From the NCBI GenBank assembly GCA_024349245.1, contig JALDNG010000023.1:682001-746000 (forward strand): a DNA stretch of 64,000 nucleotides, given 5' to 3'. The DNA comes from Neodontobutis hainanensis. Taxonomy: Eukaryota; Chordata; Actinopteri; Gobiiformes; Odontobutidae. The notes under the pieces are model-generated. The model searched no databases and had not been told where the DNA came from. It saw nothing but the letters and a program-made list of their open reading frames with translations. Of this stretch, positions 1 through 11,000 are shown one piece after another (the stretch's first letter is position 1; every line of letters begins with the position of its first letter). The translations under genes were made by a program, and so were the position numbers.

Positions 1-1283
1 AGTGCCACCATATGGTTATAGATATTACAGCAAATAAAAAAAACAATAGAATACAATTTAACTCACTACACTAAAAACTACTTCTGTGCAGCTTATAACT
101 TCTCTATGACCTTTTCCCCATTTCTGTGTCAGCAGCTTTCCTCAGGTCAGTATTAATCCACAACAGTATCAAATACTTATTTTGTCATAGCCTCTATTTG
201 ACAGAGGAAAGAGTAGATAAATCAGAAGAGACATAGGGCAATGATATGGAGCAAACTAGCCCGAGCTGGGATTCAAAGCTGGACCACTTTGCTGGTGATG
301 TGTCCTGTACTGTGAGCACCAAGTCACCTCCTCCTTATTATATAAAGGCAGACTGTGTGGCCAAGAGTTAACTAACAGTATATAGCAGCTATAGCAAATT
401 TACACTGACTGTTGTTATTAATTATAGAAAGTAGAGCAGCGCAATATTAAGAAAAGATACGGTTATCGAATTTGTGATGACAATATGACTTGTAATATTG
501 CCCAAGGGTAGATTAAGAAGTTATTTGTTCTAATTGTAAAAAAGTTAAAGCAGTCTTGTGATACATATTATTGTATAAAGTATTGTGATAAAGATACATT
601 TCCATTATATTGTGCAGACCTCATGGATATTTGTTAATTTATATGAAATTAACAAATGGAAATAGGGTTTAATTCAGAAGAATGTGCTTGCTCTTAAATA
701 AGTAGCTCAAAGCTGCCTTGCTCTTTTCACTGACAGAGAAGTGAGAAACAGGTGGTTTTCAGGTGGTGGCAGATGCTGGCTTGTGCATTATGCATGATCT
801 GATACTGGAGCAGTGGGGATAAATAAGTTATTCTACCAAGTCAGGGAGAGCCAACTGGGGTCTGTGGTTATTTAATATTAGTAGATTTCTAGAGCTGAAG
901 GAGGCTAATGGAAGGTGGTGAGAGTGAAAGAGAGTGAGAAGCACTAGGACAACACACAGATGGATTTATAGCTTCAATAAACCGTAGTCTCGGACACACA
1001 GTGGCCAGAGTAAATTTCCACAGCAAGGGTGTGTGATGGGGGATGCTATCTTCTGCCCAGTCTTCTCATCTCATAGTCACTTTTAACACAACTCCACCAA
1101 AAACTCACAGAACACAAACTGGCACACTATTATTGAATTTACCATTTATAGAAGACTGGCAGTTCTAAACCAGAGATTACACATGACAAGACACGGGGAA
1201 AGGCAAAGAAAACACCAAATATAAATGCCTCAAATATACTGTACACACTTTAGTATTTGAGCAATACTTAAGTACTAACTTAC
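1..1283. other. rgs12 intron (partial)
   Basis: This is non-coding sequence between the rgs12 PTB/linker exon and the next exon, which is outside the window. I see no exon here. A 12-bp perfect inverted repeat (ATTTGTTAATTT with a 5-base loop) lies near 629-657. A degraded SINE-like patch is listed separately. Confidence 0.75.
187..345 (-). repeat. Degraded tRNA-core (MIR/CORE-SINE-like) fragment
   Basis: Read on the plus strand, GACAGAGGAAAG, AGGGCAATG and GAGCTGGGATTCAAAGCTGG follow in the order expected for the reverse complement of a tRNA-core SINE. The GGGATTC core would be the B box of a minus-strand copy. The match is from memory and diverged, so this is tentative. Confidence 0.35.
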
Positions 1284-2240
1284 CTTTTTCTCTCCCTCCT
1301 TGGAGTTCCCTCTTTTCTTCTCTCTATCCCCTCTCTCGGCCACAGGTCTGTCCCGGTCACCAAACAACTTTTTAGCCCACTCATCTTTCTGAACAGCCAG
1401 CCGGTGGGTGTGAGAGTGGGGATGTGTTTGAGGAGGGGGGGGAGGAGGAGGAGGAGGAGGAAGCTGTGGTGGCAGGTGGTCCCCAGGGGCCAACGGGGCC
1501 CGGTAACGGTCGGCTGGGATCTTACTCATGGGTGGGGGTAGTGTGCTGCAGTTAGCTGATGACCATCCGTCGGTGGACTCAGCATAGGACTCCTGGTCAC
1601 TGCTCAGGCCGAGGTGGTGCTGCTGTTGCCGCCAGTCTCTCAGCACATGGACTGGTAACCAGCGCTGAGGCTCCGCCCCTCCTCCAACTACCCCTCCTAC
1701 TGCTCCTCCCCGTACTCCTTGTGAGAAGTGGTGTGGGTGGACCCCTCGCCTGCTGGACACTTCATGGTGAGGCAGGGGCAGAGGGTGAGGGAGGTCTGCC
1801 AGGTGTGATTCATGGCGATAGTGACCATTTCTCAAAGCAACAGGAGGAGGCGGCGGGTGTGAGGCTGCCACTCCAAGGGTGGGGCTCCAGGCCTGTTGGG
1901 AGGACGGAGGGCTGTCCCAATGACGTGGCCCAGGAACATAGTTGTTGGCAGGAGGACCCCCAAGGTCAACTAAGAGCACCCTGTTGCTCTTCTCTTCAGG
2001 TAGAAAGTTGCCAATACCACTGTCACTATTGCTGCTTGTGCTGTGGTTTTGTTGGGCGTCGTTGTCCGGATCGTGGAAGGCCCGTGCCCTGACCCCTTCA
2101 ATATTGTCCCCCATGTCTCGATACAGGACAGAGACAAACTGAAGAAGAGGCTGAGAGCTGGGTGGAAACTCCAGACATCCTCCGGTATCTGGGTCTGGGG
2201 TACACTCAAAACCAAACCTCCTGGAAACACTTATGTGGAC
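1284..2240 (-). CDS. rgs12: rgs12 third coding exon (end of PTB, disordered linker)
   Basis: This exon has 319 codons between acceptor TTTCTACAG and donor GTAAGT. It ends the PTB domain (RRFGFECTPDPDTGGC, LLQFVSVLYRDMG). It then encodes a long disordered region with SNSDSGIGNF, RWLPVHVLRDW, DGWSSANCSTLPPPMSKIP, a run of ten prolines and a basic tail. Antisense ORFs across this exon come from its GC-rich composition. Confidence 0.9.
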
Positions 2241-3901
2241 CTGTAGAAAAACAGTTGAGAATCCCATCAAAGCAATAGAAATAGCTAAAATATAAATATT
2301 TTGTTGAGTATGTATATATATATATATATAGATAAAAAAAAGTCTTGCCATAAATTATTTATAAATCTTTTGTTACATTAAACCTGAAATTAACATCACC
2401 TCATTTAATCTAAACTAAACTAAAACAGATACCAACAGATAGGAAAAGGAAAGATACCTGATGGTGACAAAGGTCTGGGTCCACAATAAAAACATGGCAG
2501 GACGTCCTCAAACCACTCTCTTCATCTCGGCCATTGCTAAAGTGGCGATCGTCGTGGTCCTCTGTGGCCTGCATTGTGACCAGTCCAAAGAATCTTCGAT
2601 CGTCTGGACAACAAGCACTGAAGGCTAGTTTTTCGGCAGGATAAGTTGCCAAGACCTGACCTCTATCGCTGCACAAACGAACACTGTCATGCATGACCTG
2701 TGAAGGCAAAAGACAATCCCTCAAAGACGGAAAGGAATAATACACATTTAAGAACCTTAGGATCTGTAAAAATTGCCTTTTTTAATTTTTAATTTCAGCT
2801 TCTGTGTGCTGCTTTTTGTTTGCTGCTTAGAATTATTATGCTGTCTTTAAATAAAAAGTGAATTAGTCATACCTTCATCAGGACCAAAGAGTGTATCTTT
2901 TGCTCAGCTCGAAGCCGTCTCATGCTGCCCCTGATGGCTTGTAAACTGTCATTCTCTAGGCTTGCCCCTGTGGATGCAAGCTCAATGGATCCAAGATAAC
3001 CAACAATCATTCCTACATTAAGGATGCCTTCTGTCGGCTCTAGGCCCAGGTCACCACCATCTCCCACATCTCCTTCATGCTCATTGTGGTGATGAAGGTG
3101 GAGATGTCTAAAGTCTGTGTCAACAAAAACTGAATCGTCATTTATAACCTGGGCCATCTCCTCCTCAGAGAGTAAGTTGGGGTTGCTATGGGAACGGTTG
3201 CGATAAGGGGGAAACTCTGGGTTAGAGAGCGGACGTGGTTTCGATGTAGATGAGACCCTTTCTTTGTCGGAGCTGCTGGAGGAGTGGCTGGAGTTTTCAA
3301 AAATCATGTTAAAGATGCCACCGGACTGCAGCTCTGCCACAACTTTCTCTGCTCTGTTTATACCCAGTTGCTTAGGATCCACTTTGGGTTTGTACCATCC
3401 CCCTCGAGCCCCTGACCTGCTATTATTATTGTTGTTAATACTGTTATCATAGAAATAGTCCAACTCGTCATCACTGGAGCATGAGTCCAGGAAAGATGCT
3501 GCCATGTTATTGCTGCTGTGGTGTCGACTGCCAGCACTGCGTTGATGGTGATGGTGTCTTCTGTGACGCTCTCCTTCAGAAATTACCAACTTCAAAACAC
3601 CAGAACAACGGCCAATAAGCTTGACAACATCCTCGTGTGATGCTTTGCTGACATTGATATCATTGACGGACAGAATATAGTCTCCTGACCGTAACCCTAC
3701 ATAATCTGCGGGGCTCCCCTTTAGGATGCAGCTGAGGACACAGGGGCTTTGACCTGACAGTGTGAAGCCATACCCTGACCTCCCTCTTGCCACCTCCACA
3801 GCACGGATACGGCCTTGCTGAGAGGTGGAGGGATGGGGTAGGTTAAACCCACTTCCAACACAAGGACGTCTTTTAGATGATGAATCCATTTGGCCAAACA
3901 T
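1284..3901 (-). CDS. rgs12: Regulator of G-protein signalling 12, N-terminal part (PDZ and PTB exons), partial
   Basis: RGS12 is a multidomain scaffold that speeds GTP hydrolysis by Gi/o alpha subunits. Three coding exons are visible on the minus strand: 2873-3901, 2458-2697 and 1284-2240, each with GT-AG borders and phase 0, giving 742 codons that run off the window. Residues about 30-105 are a PDZ domain with the carboxylate-loop YGFTLSG and the motif GSPADYVGLRSGDYIL. The PTB domain begins near residue 290 (VGYLGSIEL) and continues through YPAEKLAFSACCPDDRRFFG and CHVFIVDPDL to RRFGFECTPDPDTGGCLEFP. Downstream come the conserved STSSNSDSGIGNF and LPPPMSKIPADRYR motifs and a polyproline run. 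The start MFGQ matches the MF start remembered for mammalian RGS12, where RGS14 lacks PDZ and PTB. The RGS box, Ras-binding domains and GoLoco motif should lie left of base 1. Which teleost paralogue (a or b) this is cannot be told. Confidence 0.95.
2458..2697 (-). CDS. rgs12: rgs12 second coding exon (PTB domain core)
   Basis: This exon has 80 codons in phase 0, preceded by TTGCCTTCACAG and followed by GTATCT. It encodes the PTB core, including YPAEKLAFSACCPDDRRFFG and TSCHVFIVDPDLCHHQ. Frame and domain continue directly from the exon on its right. Confidence 0.9.
2873..3901 (-). CDS. rgs12: rgs12 first coding exon (PDZ domain to start of PTB)
   Basis: This exon has 343 codons, from ATG at 3901 to a GT donor at 2872-2871. 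It holds the PDZ domain, a His-rich linker (HRRHHHHQRS), a Ser/Asn-rich low-complexity linker, and the first PTB strand and helix (GYLGSIELASTG, LRAEQKIHSLVLMK). A possible acceptor AG lies just before the ATG at 3903-3904, so the 5'UTR may be on separate upstream exons. Confidence 0.9.
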
Positions 3902-5460
3902 TCTGACATGTGTTTACTTCTTGTTTTATTATACTTCAGTAATTCCTTATCATCTCATCATAGCCATGTCCTAGCTTAACAAAAGTAATCCGTCCTACTT
4001 CTGGGACAAAATCGTAGCAGAAGGGTGAAAGCTCAGCCTTGATTCTTGCGTAGCCATGATAGCAGTCCCATCCTGGTGTCATTTACTCCAAGCCAACAGG
4101 CTATCTGCCAATACAATGCAAGTCAAAATTATTAGAGTATTTGTGTCACAAACCCTTGATATTGAGGGTGCTTATGTTACTACTGAGCTATGCACAGAGT
4201 AGAATGATTGTTGAGTGTGTCAAAAGTTCAGACTCTGCTAAACTGTTATTTGGATTGAAATTATATCTTCTATAAATATTTTTTTCTGTCTTCAAAGATC
4301 CACTACTTACTGGATTTACGTACGTGTATTTCTGACACTTACCACTAAATACAAGCCAGACATTTTGTATAAAATAGGCTTCCGGAATGGGAGGGGGAAT
4401 GCAAGAGTTTAATGGGAGGAGTCTTAAGGTACACACATACACCTGGGCAGCGCTGGAAGTGTTCATCACACCTGGCAGAATCTCGGGCAACCTTCTAACC
4501 AAACAACTATGTGACTGAACAATGGTATTTTTCTCCTTTGTCAACTCGTTTGCAATTCGCCGTGTTTTTTTAATTCATTTTTTGTTAACAAATGACTTGT
4601 TGAATACTGTACAGCCAGTGAATGTGTGTTAGGTTAGCTAAGATTAGCGGTTAGCAGATTACCTCCAAACAGCTAAAATGTGCGCACAACTTGGCTGTTA
4701 AGTGTAAACAACAAAATAACGCGGAGCTTACCTTACCCCTAAATTAAAAGCTGCGAATTTGTTTTTCTTTAACAATGCACTTTTTTTCTTAGTTTAACTT
4801 ACTGCTCTCAGTGCAACCATCCTTGCTTATAGTTTAGTTCCGCCCCCTAATATCCAGCTCTCAGGAATGTCGGTCTGTAACTATGGTAACGAAATTGTAT
4901 ACAGCCCTTTTGACGTTGTCATTGGTTTATATAAATGTCAATCAGACAACAAACGGTAATGTGGATAAATTGACAAAAAGTTAGCTTGACTTATCACAAA
5001 TAAATGTTTCTCCTGTCGTAAGTTCAACAGGTGCCAACGCTTATAACTCTTTCTGTTAACTCCGTTACAAGAAGCAGTGTTAACGTAAACGCATTTTAAT
5101 GCATTGATAACATTTAGCAGCACAAAGTTGGAAATGGAGACAAAACGGACGGGGACAGCTGGCAGGAGTAAGACTAGGCTGTAAAAGCAGGGACTGAAAG
5201 TTAGAGACAGATTGTGGTCTTTTTCATGTTTCGTTTAAGATGTTGAGTCAAGCAAGGGCCATTTAGCGATATTTTAAAGCGACTTACTTGTCTGCATCCG
5301 GTGATAATGTCGGCCGTGCTGTGTCCATACTTTTGTAGCTAGGGTTAGTAAGGTAAACTCAGAGGCGATGGGTAAACAAAAGAAAAGGCTGCACCATCTG
5401 GCGAAGTAGCCTTAAGAGGAGGACTACTGGAGAGGAGGAGAGGGAGGGAGGAAGGAGGAA
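3902..5460 (-). promoter_or_regulatory. rgs12: rgs12 5' region with two candidate non-coding first exons
   Basis: There is no long ORF here. Two candidate splice donors sit on the minus strand: one at 4731 (AAG then GTAAGC) and one at 5287 (ACAA then GTAAGT). A GC box (minus GGGGGCGG, near 4842-4850) and a TGACGT plus ATTGG cluster near 4909-4928 lie just upstream of the first donor. A pyrimidine-rich, moderately CpG-bearing stretch (5390-5460) lies upstream of the second. This suggests one or two promoters, but no transcription start can be fixed from sequence alone. Confidence 0.4.
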
Positions 5461-5999
5461 ATGTTTCAATGCTAGGGTAAATGAGTTAGGAAGTTTAATA
5501 CACGGCATTGTATAGTTGTTTCAAATACATGCATACTCTGGCTAAAGGGAAAATATGTATTTGGAGAGTGGTTTTACAAGCACTCTTGTACAACTTGAAA
5601 AATCTCAGCACAAACCAAGAGTATTTATATATTTTTTTCAAAAGTTGTATTCATAGCTAAACTTTTTTTTTCTTTTTTTACCCAAATAAATGCAAAAAGT
5701 GTTGCCTTGTTTATAGCTTACTAACCTGTTAAACTCTTGGTTTCAAATTGCTTCTGATATCTGGTAGTTTAATCCCAATGCAATCCTGATTTAGCTCATC
5801 GGCCATATGGCATTTACAGTAATCCTATTAATACATTTAATCACTTAATGGAAGTTTTACGATTACTTGCAGGAAAAGAAACCGGAAAAATTGCATTCGC
5901 ATACTGGACATGATGAAAATCTAAAACGATATATCGGTGTAGAATCAAGCCAAAAAGGCCATAATGTTCACTCTAAGGTTTAACAACAAATGAGATAAC

Positions 6000-8018
6000 A
6001 TCTTTAAATAATTTATTAATCTCTACAACAGACCATATGCAGTTTTTAATCTCTGCAAAATCTTACATTAAAGTGAAATACACAATCTCTTGTTCATATT
6101 TTTTAACAGGCAACAGTAAAGATAAAGGTGTCGGAAGTTTGTCTAAGGTTTGGATCAAAATCAGAAAATCCCCATCTGCAGTCTGTGCTTTTTATTTACA
6201 GCCCCAGATTGGTCATTATGTCAAGTGCATACCAACTTTCAGTGAAAAGACCTGTTTTAGAGACGCCATGCTAATGGCAAAGACACTGTTATGGATCAAG
6301 TGAAACGTTCAAAGTTTTTAATTTGACCCCAAAAGGGTGATTAACATAATTTATTTAGAGGAAAAACACACCTTAAGAAAAGGGTGAAATTCAGTTGAAG
6401 AAATCTGTAGTGACCCCTGAACCACCGTCCAAAACCAAAGATGTTCCAGTAATCGTATTATACTCCACAGGGGTCTTCATTAGGTCTAGAAACAGCCCAG
6501 ACAAGTTAAAACGCATTGCATTCTTGAACTGGACATTGTTCTACATTGGGTTCCATTAATCTACTTAGAGGGTCCTTTTCAATCTGTAGTTTCCCAAGGT
6601 TAAGAGGACTAATTAATTTGAAGTCCTAACTTAAACCATCCTCATGGTCAGTAACCTCACTGTACAAACCATGATTTTGTTTTAAGTCAGACATTGCATA
6701 CGAGAGTTTGTAACACCACCATAAAGAACTTCAGGTTTGAGTGCTATATAACCTCAAGTTATATAGCACTCAAATATATATATAAATCTAATACTTTGCA
6801 CATAGACAATTATTGATGGAATATTTACCAATATTAAACAGACAAAATATTTAAAGCTCAGCAACGGAAGAGTCCTGTTACGTGGCACCCCTACAATACA
6901 CTTCCTCCCATTGATTTGTCAAAGCTGCTATTGGTCGCTAAGGTTTCAAGGCTCCTTTTGGATTGTGTTGCATCAGTCATAGCAACTGTACCCATGGAAA
7001 TATAGAATTAAGGTTTATGCAGGAGAATAGCAGTAATGTTAAGCATGCATCAAGCTTTCAATGTACAAGACAAATTATTCAGTCTTTTTCTAAGGCAAGT
7101 GTATGTACAGAGTGACAAGGCCCAGATCTTAACCAGGACGCAACTAAAAACATTACTTTTTGCATTCTGTGATCTTCTGATTAAGTTATGTCATAAGACA
7201 GAAACATGGCATAGCATCCTCTTAAAAATTTAGATCTTTCTTTACACAACTTCATCATGCACAATGGCTTAGTTTATATATATTTTTAACCTCCAACAAT
7301 ATGTTACATACATCCTGAGTAAAGAGAACAGAAAATAGTGTATAAAGTGAGAAATAATCCAGTTTTGTGATGGGTCATTTGTGGTAATACTCCATTATGG
7401 ATGGGTTTAAATGTTTAAAATATGTATAATTATAGAGACTAGATCTTTCTTTAAAATACACTTCTGTACATAACTTTCTAGTTTATTATCCCATTTAAGT
7501 GACACTGCGGGGTGACACTGTTGCCCACTGCTTCAATAAACATTTGTGGAACATTATATCTTATTTTTCAAAATGCTCACAATGTAACTTTTAAAATGGA
7601 TTCAAAATACAACTGACATTAAGCAAGCATTTTTGACCCAGTGAAATGACACACTTTGCATTGAGAGTTTTTTTTCCAAGGTGCTGGGTTAGATAAACAT
7701 ACAAGGTGCTGTTGCTCGTAGAATGGCCTGTTGAGTGGTGTAGACGTCTTCAGGAGGGACATACTTGATTTTGAGACACTCCTTTTACATTTAGAACTAA
7801 AAAAATGTTGCCTTCTGTTGCTTGTTTTGCTTTATATAAACCTGTGACACTAGATCAGTGAAACAAGTGAAATAGACAAGGCTAAAGTACATTACTTTAA
7901 GTACACATTCTGCCTCTTCACCATTATTAATTTAAGCACAACAGTTAAAGTGCAGGTGAGATGTCATTTCTCGCCAAGCCACATTTCTAATTGTGCTAGT
8001 AGAACTCCTTTGCTGCCC
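6000..8018 (-). other. htt: Likely htt 3' untranslated region
   Basis: This sequence follows the htt stop codon (8019-8021) and has no plausible coding exon. Minus-strand AATAAA signals occur at about 7482-7487, 6350-6355, 6191-6196 and 6012-6017, so several polyadenylation sites are possible. A perfect 17-bp hairpin (6736-6774) lies inside. The distal end is a guess. Confidence 0.45.
6736..6774 (-). repeat. Perfect 17-bp inverted repeat (hairpin) in the htt 3' region
   Basis: TTTGAGTGCTATATAAC (6736-6752), loop CTCAA, then its exact reverse complement (6758-6774). There are no mismatches over 17 pairs. It could be a structured 3'UTR element or the remains of a small foldback element. Confidence 0.8.
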
Positions 8019-11000
8019 TCAGAGAGATGTGTCTTGGTGAATTGACTGCAAACATCCCAGTAGCTGGTGATATGGGCTAGCTGGTGAGGCCACAGTCTCA
8101 AACACAGATTGGAAAGCCCTGCGGTCCAACTCCTCATCAATCTGGTGCCGGTAGAAGTCCATTGCTACCAGACAGAAGAGGTTGACATCAACTACCTCAC
8201 TTGAGCCCATTCGACTGATTACATGGGGCAGTCTGATGAAGGAAAAAGTAGTTAAGGGAAACTATTTCAAATTAGTTGGATGTAATGTAAAATTAAAAAA
8301 ATATATTTTTAAGGTTTAAGGATACAGAGCCGAGATCCACTGTGAGGTGGAAGCAGAGACAAAGAAACATGAGAGACTCCACATTGCCATGGCCACAGGT
8401 GTCCTCTGGGTGAAGTTGGACAAGGACAGTAGCACCCAGTCTCGCACCATGGATGACTGCCCTGTTGCATGGAGTGTCTGAAAAACCTGGGGAAAAAAAC
8501 AGGAATTATGCGCTTTAATTTGACAAATTTGACATTTAACAAAAATGGAGAAACAGCCGATTCTGTAGCCATCTTTAAAAAACACCTGAAAACACATCTC
8601 TTCCGTCAACACCTGACTGACAAAACACTGAATTTGACTACCTTTCTATTGATTCTTTCTAAAAAAAAAAACATTTCCTATCCTTAGCTTTGTATACTGT
8701 GCTGGGTTCTAACTGACTAGTTTCTGTTGTACTCATGTTACTGTGTGTTGTTAAAATTGCTTCCATTGTTTTCCTCACTTGTAAGTCGCTTTGGATAAAA
8801 GCGTCTGCTAAATGACTAAATGTAAATGGGCTTCAGTTGATACAAAATCTTGTAACTGACCTTGTAGACTACAGTGGCCATGAATTGTGGGTAGGGCTGC
8901 TGATTAGACAGAAACTCCCCAATGACCTTGTTCATGACATCCTGAGGTGGAAAGAAGTCATCCAGAAATTGGGGCAGAATCCTCGACACAACACGTGTCT
9001 CACTGGGTAGACCCTTCCGGATTCTGCAAACAGGAAAATAAAAAAAAATGTAAGGACATGGTTTTGTTTTGTTTTGTTAATGTATTCAGGGACACAACAA
9101 ACTCACTGGTCAAAAGTGACCAAACAATGTCACTAAAAAGAAGTTCATTCACAAATTCTCAGTCCAGTGAATTATAAAGAAAGGTGTGTTTGTACCTGTC
9201 AAAAAGAACAGAAACTCTCTCCATGGCAACAATGATAGACTCGCTGTCCGGGGCCTGAGGGTCAGAGTGAGCGGGCCGGCTGGCAGGACTGGCCTTCTCC
9301 TTGCCTGAGGAGAAACCAACATGACCCGCCGTGACGCCCGCCGCCTTCACTACAGCAGAGCCAGAGTCAACCTGACCTCTAACCCCTGTCACCTCTGAAC
9401 CCGAAGCAAGCACCGCTGAGAGGACGACCAGTGGAACACAGATTAGATTTTGACTAGAGTTGTGCATAACAAAAGCTAATGATGCCTTAATTTGGTCAAA
9501 TTAGTATGCAACTTTAACAAGTGTTTTCTGTGAATGACTAATGCTGGAAGTATTTGTAAGACTGATGTAAGTTTAGAAACTAGTGTGTACAGTGTTTCTT
9601 GGAAAGAATTCAATATGAGAAAATAACTCCCATATCCTCATTACTATGTGATTACAAAGGTATTGAAACAGTAAGTTATGGGTTATGTCCTGTATTTCAA
9701 GAACTTGTCAGCAAGTTGTTTGCACAACTCCACTATGTACCTCAAGAAGGTATAATTTACACCGCAGCAAAAGACAAGATGCTTAAGCTTATAAAGTTAA
9801 AAGGGACTATCACAGGGGTTAGAGGTAGGTCTATCATGAATCTCTTTACTTCTAATGTAAATCACATGCAGGATGCAAACAGGCAGTTTAATAATATGCA
9901 ATGAAAGAGTTGGTTGTACAAAACACATGACTATATACTCATATGCATGTACAGCGCATTGCGGTCTAAGTTTCAGGCGGGGTTGACTTGGCCTTGTAGA
10001 TGTACAGAATGGACTTTCTACAGACCACCGCAGTGGTATGTAGAAGGCATTATTTGGTCTCGATCAACATAAGTAACAAAGTCCACTTAAAGATTTTAAG
10101 TTTGTCCCAGTTTTCCTAGTTAAAGGCCGTATGTTTGCGTCTGGCTTCAAAGGTTGTACCGTGGAAAGAAAAGCATCTTTGGACAAGACAATACCAGAAG
10201 ACTTAAATAAAGAAAGTAATGTTTGATGACTAAGGGACAGATTTTTCCCTTTAAGGAGTGATGGGTGGCTCCTTTATACATGCAGTTAAATTAGGTTCTA
10301 GGTGAATGGTTAGGCAAGTAATCCAACAGTTATTGGTTTAGCTTGCAAAGTTACATGCAGACATGAGCATCTGTAAAAAGAATCTGATGGCAAGTTTGCA
10401 CTTAATTGCATCATATTCATAAGACATTGGTAGCAGCAGTCCAAATGTCGTATGCTAGTGAGCAAGCATCCAGTCTCCGGATGTCTTTTTGATGGTTATT
10501 TTATGAAGTTGGCTTCTTTCTTACCGGTGTACATGCAGGTGAGCATGAGTCCTAGGGCAGCCATGGCTCGGTGTGGTGAAGGCATATTCACTCTGTCCAC
10601 ACTTAGTTTAACTAGTGCTTCAGCATCAACTCGAGACAACTGCTCTGACAGTAACAGGCGTTCAAGGCCACGCAGCACACAATGATAGATCACAGAAGGA
10701 GTGGAATCTTCACTGGCTGATACCATAACGCCACACACCTGGAAAACAGGGTAGCCATGAGCATAGAAGTGGAAACATTTCAAGGCAGGTTTATCTTCAC
10801 AAAGCAACATTAACATGTTATTTACCTGTATAATTCCAGCCATAAACTCTGCTCCCACATCTAGAGGGTAGTTCTCCATCATGTAAAAGGCTACTGCACA
10901 CATTACCAACACATGCTGCTGGTTGTGCAAGTGCACACAGCTGCCGGACAAACAAATATATTGTGAATGAAACAACAATATAACTACTGGCTTTATAACA

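Noticed and set aside
1559..2246. Plus-strand and other-frame ORFs over the rgs12 linker exon
   Set aside because: They are shadows of the GC-rich real exon in other frames.
9599..9904. 101-codon plus-strand ORF in an htt intron
   Set aside because: No family recognised and no supporting signals.
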